Assembly: GCA_031263025.1 (NCBI GenBank)
Contig: JAISGO010000058.1
Coordinates: 1 to 39,888 of the forward strand
Reading direction: 5' to 3'
DNA: 39,888 bases
From: Coriobacteriales bacterium
GTDB lineage: Bacteria; Actinomycetota; Coriobacteriia; Coriobacteriales; UBA8131
Positions 23,370 through 30,972 of this stretch are shown one piece after another. The position numbers and the translations under genes are program-made. Below the pieces are notes generated by a model. The model was not told the DNA's origin and did not search any database. It saw only the letters and a list, made by a program, of their open reading frames with translations. The number at the start of each line of letters is the position of its first letter. Within the stretch, counting starts at the first letter, position 1.

Positions 23370-24989
23370 TTAAAACTTACGGAACTTCAAACGCCGGGCC
23401 CTGACCAAAGTGGCACTGTCCTGGGAGGCAAGCCGCACCAGCGCCTGCTCGACGGCCAGCCCCAGACTCTGGGGGTCAAGCTTCTGCTTGGGCTCGGCGA
23501 CCACCTGGTCGACCAACTGGGCGGCCCAGAGGTCAGCGGCGGTCAACTTCATCACGCCGGCGGCCTCATCAGCCCGGCTAGCGTCCTTCCAGAGAATGGA
23601 GGCGAAACCCTCCGGCGAGAGCACCGAATAGGTCGCGTTCTGGTACATGATGATATAGTCGGCGACAGCCAGGGCCAGGGCTCCACCAGAGCCTCCCTCA
23701 CCGGTCAAGACCGCCACCACCGGCACCTTGAGGTCGGCCAAGGCATACAGGCAGCGGGCAATCGCCTCGCCCTGGCCGCGCTCCTCAGCTTCTTTACCGG
23801 GATAGGCGCCCGGCGTATCGATGACGGTGACCAAAGGCAGGCCGAACTTCTCGGCCAAATGCGCCACCCGGATGAACTTGCGATAGCCAGCCGGTGAGGC
23901 CATGCCGAAGTTGCAGGCAATATTGGAGTTGACGTCGCGGCCCTTGACCGTGCCGCAGAGGAAGAGCGGACGACCTCCAAGCCAGGCGAAACCGCAGCGC
24001 AGCGCCTTATCATCGCCGCTCAAACGGTCGCCGTGGAGCTCACGGAAGTCCTCAAAGTTAGCCGCCAGGAAGTCCTCGAAATGGGGCCGGGCGGGATCGC
24101 GGGCGAGCCGGACATGTTCTGCTGCTGACAGCTTGTCTTTCTTCGGTTTGGCCGGGATGTCCGACTCCAAGGAAGCAGGAGCGGCGTGTTGAGCGGAGAC
24201 AAAGGCAGCCTTGGCACGGTCGCCCAAGTTGCCTTGGGCGTAGGCCCCGAGGATGGCGGTTAGCTCGCCGCGCAGGTCAGCGCGGCCCACAATGCGGTCG
24301 ACGAAGCCGTGCTCAAGCTGGAACTCCGCACTCTGGAAGCCGTCGGGGAGCTTTTGGCCGATGGTCTGCTCGATCACCCGGGGGCCGGCGAAGCCGATCA
24401 GAGCGCCCGGCTCAGCCAAGGTGACGTCGGCCAGAGAGGCAAAAGAGGCGGTCACACCGCCGGTGGTGGGATTGGTGAGGACGCTGATGTAGAGACCGCC
24501 GGAGTTGGCGAAATCCTTTAAGGCGATACTGGTCTTGGCCATCTGCATAAGGGAGAACATCCCCTCCTGCATACGGGCCCCGCCAGATGCGCAGATGATC
24601 AGCAGGGGACAGGCGGCGGCCTGGGCGTATTCGATGGAACGAGTGACCTGCTCGCCCACTACGCTACCCATCGAGGCCATCATGAACTCCGGGCGCATCT
24701 CCACCGCCACTAAATCATGCCCGGCAATGGTACCGGCCGCGCAGATGCAGGCATCCTGCAAGCCGGTACGTTTTTGCAGCTGGCGCAGTTTGTCCGGATA
24801 ACCGGGGAACCCAAGCGGATCGCTTTCCGCGATATCATCGAAGAGGTCGGTGCGGCTGTCGGGATCGAGGATCTGGTCGATGCGGCTGTCAATGTGAACC
24901 TTGCCCCGCTTCTTGCGGGCCCGCTCACGGGCGGCGGCCAGGTTGTCGAGTTGCTGTTTGCGCCGGGAGAAGATGTCGAGAATACCCAT
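23370..24989 (-). CDS. accDA: Fused acetyl-CoA carboxylase carboxyltransferase (AccD-AccA)
   Basis: The 539-residue protein joins a beta (AccD) half, with SMGSVVGEQVTRSIEYA, ASGGARMQEGMFSLMQMAKTS, YISVLTNPTTGGVTASF and PGALIGFAGPRVIEQTIGQ, to an alpha (AccA) half from about residue 300, with RPHFEDFLAANFEDF, FGMASPAGYRKFIRVA, VIDTPGAYPGKEAEERGQ and LTGEGGSGGALALAV. It transfers carboxyl from carboxybiotin to acetyl-CoA to give malonyl-CoA. I start at the ATG at 24989 (MGILDIFSRRKQQ). The open frame extends upstream into a different gene's sequence. The zinc ribbon (two CxxC pairs) that normally opens AccD is absent; the first cysteines are C81 and C83. No ribosome site is seen, and a -10 box lies 6 bases upstream. 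Confidence 0.94.
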   Translation of the reverse strand: MGILDIFSRRKQQLDNLAAARERARKKRGKVHIDSRIDQILDPDSRTDLFDDIAESDPLGFPGYPDKLRQLQKRTGLQDACICAAGTIAGHDLVAVEMRPEFMMASMGSVVGEQVTRSIEYAQAAACPLLIICASGGARMQEGMFSLMQMAKTSIALKDFANSGGLYISVLTNPTTGGVTASFASLADVTLAEPGALIGFAGPRVIEQTIGQKLPDGFQSAEFQLEHGFVDRIVGRADLRGELTAILGAYAQGNLGDRAKAAFVSAQHAAPASLESDIPAKPKKDKLSAAEHVRLARDPARPHFEDFLAANFEDFRELHGDRLSGDDKALRCGFAWLGGRPLFLCGTVKGRDVNSNIACNFGMASPAGYRKFIRVAHLAEKFGLPLVTVIDTPGAYPGKEAEERGQGEAIARCLYALADLKVPVVAVLTGEGGSGGALALAVADYIIMYQNATYSVLSPEGFASILWKDASRADEAAGVMKLTAADLWAAQLVDQVVAEPKQKLDPQSLGLAVEQALVRLASQDSATLVRARRLKFRKF

Positions 24990-24995
24990 GTAGAA

Positions 24996-25001
24996 ATTAT
25001 A
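24996..25001 (-). promoter_or_regulatory. -10 box placed for leaderless accDA transcription
   Basis: TATAAT on the minus strand ends 6 bases before the accDA ATG, so a normal start point would fall on or next to the A of the ATG. There is no Shine-Dalgarno-like sequence in between. This suggests a leaderless accDA mRNA. A well-placed -35 box is not visible. Confidence 0.45.
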
Positions 25002-25011
25002 GCCAAAACCG

Positions 25012-27759
25012 CTACAAGGGCTGGATCCCTCCGAAGCTTTTTCGCATCGCCTGCCAGAGGCGGGCACAGTTATCATGGTCATGATGGCTAAAGAAGACCT
25101 GGGCGCGCCTATGATAGGGCTCGGGGTTGGCCATGCCGTGGGCAAGCAGGGAATCCAGCGCCTCAAGCAAGGCCTCCGGTTCATGGCAGAGCGGCCCGAA
25201 AGCGTCCCGCTCATAGTCGAAGTAGGTATTGCTCCGATCGTGATGATAGGGGTCAAACTGATAATACAAGACCGGTTTATCCGAATAGGCATAGTCGAAG
25301 AAAACTGAGGAATAATCGGTGATCAAGGCGTCGGTTTGGTTGATCAACTGCGACACCGGCGTAGTCGTGTCAAAAATCACACCCTGCCTGGGCTGGAAAT
25401 CGTCTTTTTGGACGAGAACCAACTTATGCGGACGGAAGATCATCTGATAACCATACTCGTCTAAAAGCTCTTGCAACCTTGCACTGGAGATGACTTGGTT
25501 CCAGTACTTGAAATAGACGGAGTCCTTGAAAGCAGGATTGTAAGTGGAGACCCCCTCTGCCCGATAGTCGAGATAGCTGCGCCAGGTCGGCATCAATAGG
25601 ATGGTCCTGGTCTTTTGGTGGTTGAGGTCGAGCCTATCATAGCGGGGCAAGCCGCAATCAACGACTTCATCGGGAAGGAGGTTGTAGTTGTCGCGTACGA
25701 AACGCGCCTCACGCTCGCCGACCACACTATAAAGACGGATATCCTTCTTGGTGAAGTCCTCGTACCAGGCCATATCCTCTTTATCCACGCCGTGCTTGGG
25801 GCAGATCAGATTGTAACGGAACTTATCCCCGAGGTAACGTCCATAATCATGGCTGAATGGCCAAAGCTCCGGCTCATCCGCGAAAGAGCTGACCAGCGTG
25901 CTCGCCTGGAAGAGGAGCCTAAGATGGCGCTTGGAATGATAAGGGCAGACCGAGAGCCCTTCACTTTTTAAGCGACGGTATTCTGCGGTATTGCGTTTGA
26001 TGACAAAGACGTTCCGACATTTAGTCTCTTCCTTGGCCTGACTACAGTAGCGGAACATGACCAGGCCGTTGTCGTCAGCTTCATCTGACCGGTCACAGAA
26101 GATACTAACCGGCTTTCGAGTGAGCCGGCGTGCCACGATGGCCCACAAACGTAAACGGCTCAGCTTCCTCGGAGAAGCCGGCAGCTCCGTCTCCTTGTCT
26201 GCCGCAAGGGCATAAAGCGCCCGGTAGACCTTGCGCTCTTGTCTGAGCTCGGCGCGCAGGCTAAGTGGCTTGACCAGGAGGTTATGGCGCTTTTGGTCGC
26301 AAGTCACAAGGTGCTTTCCGACTATACCGTACATCCCTGGCACTTTGTTCATGAAGCTATCGCAGATACGGGGAAAATTGTAAACGAGATTTGCCTCGTA
26401 GCCCCTTAGACGTATAACCAGCTTGATCTCATGGCTCGACTCTACCCAGGCCGCCGGAAGCTCCAAGCGAAAACCATGCGGTACCTCAACGACAATGCCG
26501 AAAGCATAGGTCAGGCGCAGCTTGGGGTCGAGAGGTGTGGCTGCAATCTCATCTCCTGCCTCGTTGCGCACGAGAACCTGGGCTTCCCTCAAATCAAAAC
26601 AACTATGCAGGAAACCGGCGATAGTGACACCTTGGTCACGCACGCTGAAGTTGGTTAAAGTCGGTTTGATCTTCTTCAACCTCTGGCCCAAACAGCCCCA
26701 GGGATTGCGGGCGACCAGGGATTTTTGGTTGGAGCTCGGCTCAGCGTGGTAGATCTCTGTAATCGGGCGTATTCCCTCCCCGTACTTGATGCTGAGCAGC
26801 TCAGCGCGTTGGTAACGGGAGAGCCTGGAATAGTGGGCGATCAACTGATCGTCGATGTAGGAGAGGTAGGGGGCCAATTCCTGGCAATAGCGACGCCGAC
26901 CGGCAGCGTCGCCCAGGCCCTCGAGGTCGGCTTTCTTACGGGCAAACCAATGCAGCTCATAGAGCATAAAAGCCTGACAAGCCAATTTCAGCTTACCTTC
27001 CTGGTCGAAGAAGATACTCGTCTTATCCTCGATCAGGCGGTCCCAGGCCGGGAACATCCGCCTGGGGTTGCGGTTGCTGGTACTAATGGCGGAAGCATCC
27101 GCGTTGTAGTGCTTACGATAATAGGAAACCGCGTCAGGCAGCACCGCGAACCTGCCCTCTTGGACCAAGAAGGTAACCATATAGAGGGCATCCTCGGACA
27201 TCGAGAGGGTCGGGTCGAAACGCAGGGGGCCAATCGCCGCCTTGACGAAGAAGCAGGCATGGATAGTGCCGCTCTCGATCTTCTCTGTGGCCACGTCCTC
27301 GGCAGAGAGGATATGTCCCGAACGGGGGCCGCCCATCCTGACCGGATGGAGGCTGTAGACCGCTCCGAAGAGCATGACTTGACCACGGATGAAATTGATC
27401 TCGGGGTGGCCTTGATGGAACTCCCAGACCTTTTCCATGATCTTAGGGTCATATTTGTCATCGGCGTCTAAGAAACAAACGATCTCCCCTTCGGCGCGAT
27501 CAAGGGCAGCGTTGCGGGCTGTAGAAACACCTCGGTGATCTTGTTTGAGCAAGACGATATTATCAGGGAAACGCCTACGATACTGCTCGATGATGCCAAG
27601 TGACCCGTCGGTCGACCCGTCATCGACCAGAATCAACTGGACGTGCTCGGCAAAACCGACAGTCTGCGCGATGACGCTTTCAATAGCCTCCCGTACGAAC
27701 AGCTCCTCATTATAAAGCGGAGTGATGACGGAAAAATAATACTCCTCCATAGTCATCAT
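25012..27759 (-). CDS. Two-domain glycosyltransferase / CDP-glycerol glycerophosphotransferase (teichoic-acid type)
   Basis: The 915-residue protein has an N-terminal family-2 glycosyltransferase domain (YFSVITPLYNEELFVREAI, VDDGSTDGS, ARNAALDRAEGEIVCFLDADD; residues of about 5-260) and a C-terminal CDP-glycerol:glycerophosphotransferase domain of the TagB/TagF type (about 560-915). The latter includes CPKHGVDKEDMAWY, LLMPTWRSYLDYRAEG, MIFRPHKL and ALITDYSSVFFDYAYSDKPVLYYQFDP. A middle region of about 250 residues is beta-rich and unassigned. It should add sugar and glycerol-phosphate (or another polyol-phosphate) units to a wall or lipid-linked polymer. I use the ATG at 27759; ATG codons at 27756 and 27750 are also possible. 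No other teichoic-acid gene adjoins it. Confidence 0.9.
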   Translation of the reverse strand: MMTMEEYYFSVITPLYNEELFVREAIESVIAQTVGFAEHVQLILVDDGSTDGSLGIIEQYRRRFPDNIVLLKQDHRGVSTARNAALDRAEGEIVCFLDADDKYDPKIMEKVWEFHQGHPEINFIRGQVMLFGAVYSLHPVRMGGPRSGHILSAEDVATEKIESGTIHACFFVKAAIGPLRFDPTLSMSEDALYMVTFLVQEGRFAVLPDAVSYYRKHYNADASAISTSNRNPRRMFPAWDRLIEDKTSIFFDQEGKLKLACQAFMLYELHWFARKKADLEGLGDAAGRRRYCQELAPYLSYIDDQLIAHYSRLSRYQRAELLSIKYGEGIRPITEIYHAEPSSNQKSLVARNPWGCLGQRLKKIKPTLTNFSVRDQGVTIAGFLHSCFDLREAQVLVRNEAGDEIAATPLDPKLRLTYAFGIVVEVPHGFRLELPAAWVESSHEIKLVIRLRGYEANLVYNFPRICDSFMNKVPGMYGIVGKHLVTCDQKRHNLLVKPLSLRAELRQERKVYRALYALAADKETELPASPRKLSRLRLWAIVARRLTRKPVSIFCDRSDEADDNGLVMFRYCSQAKEETKCRNVFVIKRNTAEYRRLKSEGLSVCPYHSKRHLRLLFQASTLVSSFADEPELWPFSHDYGRYLGDKFRYNLICPKHGVDKEDMAWYEDFTKKDIRLYSVVGEREARFVRDNYNLLPDEVVDCGLPRYDRLDLNHQKTRTILLMPTWRSYLDYRAEGVSTYNPAFKDSVYFKYWNQVISSARLQELLDEYGYQMIFRPHKLVLVQKDDFQPRQGVIFDTTTPVSQLINQTDALITDYSSVFFDYAYSDKPVLYYQFDPYHHDRSNTYFDYERDAFGPLCHEPEALLEALDSLLAHGMANPEPYHRRAQVFFSHHDHDNCARLWQAMRKSFGGIQPL

Positions 27760-27835
27760 TCTAGCTCAAAAGCCATGATACTGGAGTATTTTGTTCGAAA
27801 TACTGGGATATCTGCCTACATCCATTTGGAAAAGT

Positions 27836-27864
27836 ATTATAACCCTATGGCTACCCAGGGTCAG
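27836..27864 (-). promoter_or_regulatory. Promoter of the glycosyltransferase/glycerophosphotransferase gene
   Basis: The minus strand has CTGACC (27864-27859), a 17-base spacer and TATAAT (27841-27836). Transcription would start about 70 bases before the ATG at 27759. Confidence 0.5.
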
Positions 27865-27948
27865 CTATAGGCCAGCTGGTTTGCCATCTTGGTCGAGTCC
27901 GTCCTCAAAATGTTTGGAGAAGCATTGGGTTAAAGCACCCCAATCGGC

Positions 27949-27954
27949 TACAAT
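27949..27954 (+). promoter_or_regulatory. Candidate -10 box for the first protease gene
   Basis: TACAAT lies 53 bases before the ATG at 28008 in the gap between divergent genes. TTGGGT 18 bases upstream is a weak -35 candidate. The rest of the 248-base gap shows no further gene. Confidence 0.3.
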
Positions 27955-28007
27955 ACGCACAGGTTACGGATAACCCGTGTACTCTCAATTAAGGAATAGC
28001 GACTACC

Positions 28008-30893
28008 ATGCCCAAGACCCTCAAAAGCCTGCTCGCGACTTTCTCCTCCCTCCTGCTCATCCTTGCCCTCTGGCCCCTGGCCGGCCACCATCTTGCTTTC
28101 GCACAGGACAGCCTTGACCCTACCCCGGTCAGCCCGGCCCTCTCGATAAACGACGGCCGCATCAACGTGGCCAGCGACCGCGCCGCGATCGACGACGCCC
28201 ACTACCCCCAAGCCGCCAGCCGCAAGCTGCGCCAGGGCGCGGCGGCGGCGAGCTTCAGCCTGGTCGACCTGCCTGATGTGAACGGCTACGACGCCAGCAA
28301 GGCCGCCCTCTCGACCGCCGTCAAAGACCAAGGTAACATGGGCATCTGCTGGGCCTTTGGCGCCTGTGCCTCGGCCGAGAGCTCAGAGGTGGCCGGCCAC
28401 CTGCAAGCGTCGGCAACCGAGCTCTCCCCCATCCACCTGGTCAACGCCGCCTATAACGCCCAGACCTACAGCCCCACAAAGCTCGACGCCCCCAGCGACG
28501 ACATCTTCGCCATCGGCGGCAACGACTATTTCTCCGTCGCCGCCATGGCCAAGGGCTTCGGTCCGATGCCCCTATCCCAGTACCCGATCTCAAACGCCCA
28601 GGTCCTGCCCCTTGCCCAGATCGACCAACAGGCCTATAGCCTCGACTCCGCCCGCCACCTGCCCGACCCCTGCGACAGCCAGGGCACGCTTTCCCAGGAC
28701 AACCTCGACGCCATCAAGGCCGCCTTGCAAAACGGCGTCTGCGACATCTCCTACTATTCGGTCAACCAATCCGGGATGCACAGCCCCACCACCAACTGGA
28801 ACCCCGCCAAGTACGCCTATTACGACAGCAAGGCCAGCGACCAGGAGATCAACAACCACACCGTCTCCATCGTAGGCTGGGACGACGACTTCTCCGCCAC
28901 CAACTTCTCCAGTCGCCCAGCTGGCAAGGGCGCCTTCCTGATCAAGAACTCCTGGGGCTCAAGCTGGGGCGATCAGGGTTACTTCTGGCTTTCCTACTAT
29001 GACCAGAGCATCTCCGACATCTGGCAATACCAGCTCGAGGCCAAGGACGCCGAGGGCACCGTGCAGAACTTAGACAGCCTCGGCTATCTCGGAGCCGGTT
29101 TCACGATGAGTGGGGCCTCCGACCCAGACTCTGAGGCCAATGTCTTCACGGTACCCACAGACGCCAACTACGACCTCAACGCGGTCAGCTTCTACACCAC
29201 CACCGCCAACCAACAAGTCCAGGTTAAGGTCTACACCGACCTCAGTGGTACTAACCCCGACTCCGGCAGCCTTGCCGCCATTGGTTCGCTCAACGAGACC
29301 TACGCCGGTTACTACAGCTACGACTTAGCTAAAAGCGTCAACCTCAAGGCCGGTAGCCGCTACAGCGTGGTAGTGACCTACCCGAACGCCAGCAGCGCCG
29401 CCACCCTGCCTTTTGAGGATCCTACCTGCGGCTTTACCGACATCAGCGCCGGCCAGTCCTTCTGCGGCGACGCTGCCAGCGGACGCTGGGAAGACGCTAC
29501 CAAGTACTCGGCGACCGTCGCCAATGCCTGCATCAAGGCCTTCACCCAGCCCCAACCCACGGCCGATGACTTTAGCTATAGCCCAAGTGCGACCACCTAC
29601 AACGGCCAGGGCCAGCAGGTCACGGTCAACATCGCCCCCGGCGTCTCCGGCATCGGCGCGGTCACGGTGGGCTATTCGGCGCTCGGTGCCAGCTCACCGA
29701 CAAGCGGCCTTATCCCCACCAACGCCGGCAGCTATACCGTCTGGGCCATCACCGCCCGCGGCAGCGCTTACGGCGCTGGCGAGGTCGCCTTGGCCACGCC
29801 CTATGTGATCGGCAAGGCCCGCCCCAGCATCGACGATCTGACCTACTCCGGCCTGGGCAGCTTCACCTACGACGGGCATCCCCACACGGTCAGCGCCAGC
29901 GCCGCCAGCGGGATCAGCGGCCTCGGCCAAGCCGGTGCCCAGTACTCCGCCGACGGGGGCGCCAGCTGGAGCACCGCGGCGCCGACCGACGCCGGTCACT
30001 ACCTCGCCCAGATCGGCCTGGCCGAGGGCGCAAACTACCTCTCCGGCACCATCGACCTCGGCAGCAGCGGCATCACTATCACCAAGGCCATCCCCAGCCT
30101 CGCCAACCTCCAGGTCAATCTCGCCGACCAACACTACAGCGGTAAACCCCTACCGGTCACGGTCACAGCCAAGTCCGGCCTCACGGGCCTTGGCACGGTC
30201 CTTCTCTCTTACTCCGCTGACGGCGGTGCGAGTTGGAGTGCCAGCGCCCCCACCGACCGCGGCAGCTACCAGGTCAAGGCCGACATCAACGCCGGGGCCA
30301 ACTTCGGCAGTACCTTCGGGCTCGCCCTTGGCAGCTATCGCATCATCGGCAAGGCGGTCACGGCAGACTGCTTCAGCTTCAAGACCAACACCACCTACAA
30401 CGGCAAAGGGCAAAGCGCCGCCGTCAAGAGCAAGGCCAGTGGCATGGGCGCGCTCACCACCTGGTATAAGGAAGCCGGCCGCAGCACCTATACGACCAGC
30501 CTGCCCAAAGCCGCCGACCGTTACTCCGTCTACGTCACGGCCAGCGCCGGCGAGGCTTTCGCCGCCCAGGCCGCGAGGCTCTACCTCGGCACCTACACCA
30601 TCAAGGTCAAAGGCGCCACCCAGCTGGGGCTCAGCGCCGCCAGCGGCAAGCTCAAGGTCTCCTGGAAGGCCGGCTCGACCAGCTCGGCCAACCTCTCCTA
30701 CTACAAGGTCTTCTACAAGGTCTCCGGATCGGGCTGGAAGTCCAAGACCTATAAGAACCGCAAGACCCATGCGGTCACGCTGTCCAAGCTCAAACACCAC
30801 AAGAAGTACTCCGTCAAAGTCGCGGCCTACCGTAGCGTAGCCGGCAAAGACCTCTATACGACTACAAGCAGCAAAAGCAAGAAGACCGAGTAA
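28008..30893 (+). CDS. Secreted C1-family (papain-like) cysteine protease with MBG-like repeats, Cwp84-like
   Basis: The 961-residue protein has a signal peptide (LLATFSSLLLILALWPLAGHHLAFA). Its papain-fold domain has Gln108 and Cys114 in VKDQGNMGICWAFG, His284 in NNHTVSIVGWDDDF and Asn314 in LIKNSWGSSWGDQGYFWLSYYD, so all catalytic residues are present. A lectin-like beta domain follows to about residue 515. Four MBG-like repeats lie at 518-606, 607-696, 697-785 and 786-869 (pattern YNG...VSGIG...YSA.G..S...PT.AGSY). A fibronectin-III-like domain covers 870-961. No LPXTG motif or C-terminal membrane helix exists, so cell-surface attachment would be non-covalent. C. difficile Cwp84, an S-layer-processing protease, has a similar N-terminal plan. 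A paralogue follows at 30973. Confidence 0.92.
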   Translation: MPKTLKSLLATFSSLLLILALWPLAGHHLAFAQDSLDPTPVSPALSINDGRINVASDRAAIDDAHYPQAASRKLRQGAAAASFSLVDLPDVNGYDASKAALSTAVKDQGNMGICWAFGACASAESSEVAGHLQASATELSPIHLVNAAYNAQTYSPTKLDAPSDDIFAIGGNDYFSVAAMAKGFGPMPLSQYPISNAQVLPLAQIDQQAYSLDSARHLPDPCDSQGTLSQDNLDAIKAALQNGVCDISYYSVNQSGMHSPTTNWNPAKYAYYDSKASDQEINNHTVSIVGWDDDFSATNFSSRPAGKGAFLIKNSWGSSWGDQGYFWLSYYDQSISDIWQYQLEAKDAEGTVQNLDSLGYLGAGFTMSGASDPDSEANVFTVPTDANYDLNAVSFYTTTANQQVQVKVYTDLSGTNPDSGSLAAIGSLNETYAGYYSYDLAKSVNLKAGSRYSVVVTYPNASSAATLPFEDPTCGFTDISAGQSFCGDAASGRWEDATKYSATVANACIKAFTQPQPTADDFSYSPSATTYNGQGQQVTVNIAPGVSGIGAVTVGYSALGASSPTSGLIPTNAGSYTVWAITARGSAYGAGEVALATPYVIGKARPSIDDLTYSGLGSFTYDGHPHTVSASAASGISGLGQAGAQYSADGGASWSTAAPTDAGHYLAQIGLAEGANYLSGTIDLGSSGITITKAIPSLANLQVNLADQHYSGKPLPVTVTAKSGLTGLGTVLLSYSADGGASWSASAPTDRGSYQVKADINAGANFGSTFGLALGSYRIIGKAVTADCFSFKTNTTYNGKGQSAAVKSKASGMGALTTWYKEAGRSTYTTSLPKAADRYSVYVTASAGEAFAAQAARLYLGTYTIKVKGATQLGLSAASGKLKVSWKAGSTSSANLSYYKVFYKVSGSGWKSKTYKNRKTHAVTLSKLKHHKKYSVKVAAYRSVAGKDLYTTTSSKSKKTE
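28935..29035 (+). repeat. Near-identical tract shared with the second protease gene (copy A)
   Basis: These 101 bases differ from 31933-32033 at only three positions, all A/G or T/C changes, while the two genes are much more diverged on either side. The tract encodes the catalytic-Asn region FLIKNSWGSSWGDQG. Confidence 0.85.
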
Positions 30894-30932
30894 GTTTCAG
30901 CTTCTTTTCAGCACAAATTCGTTGTTTTCATC

Positions 30933-30938
30933 TACAAT
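30933..30938 (+). promoter_or_regulatory. Candidate -10 box for the second protease gene
   Basis: TACAAT lies 34 bases before the ATG at 30973 in the 79-base gap between the two protease genes. No good -35 box is seen, and read-through from the first gene is equally possible. Confidence 0.3.
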
Positions 30939-30972
30939 CCCCTTGCAAGGAAATCACCTAAAGGGGAGTAGC

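Noticed and set aside
22512-23897. A 461-codon open frame on the plus strand opposite fabH and accDA
   Set aside because: It is antisense to two strongly recognisable genes, has no ribosome site, and its sequence looks like high-G+C shadow protein with no domain.
24990-25292. The N-terminal extension of the accDA open frame up to 25292
   Set aside because: It overlaps the end of the glycerophosphotransferase gene in another frame and its residues match nothing; the family-like start MGILDIF is at 24989.
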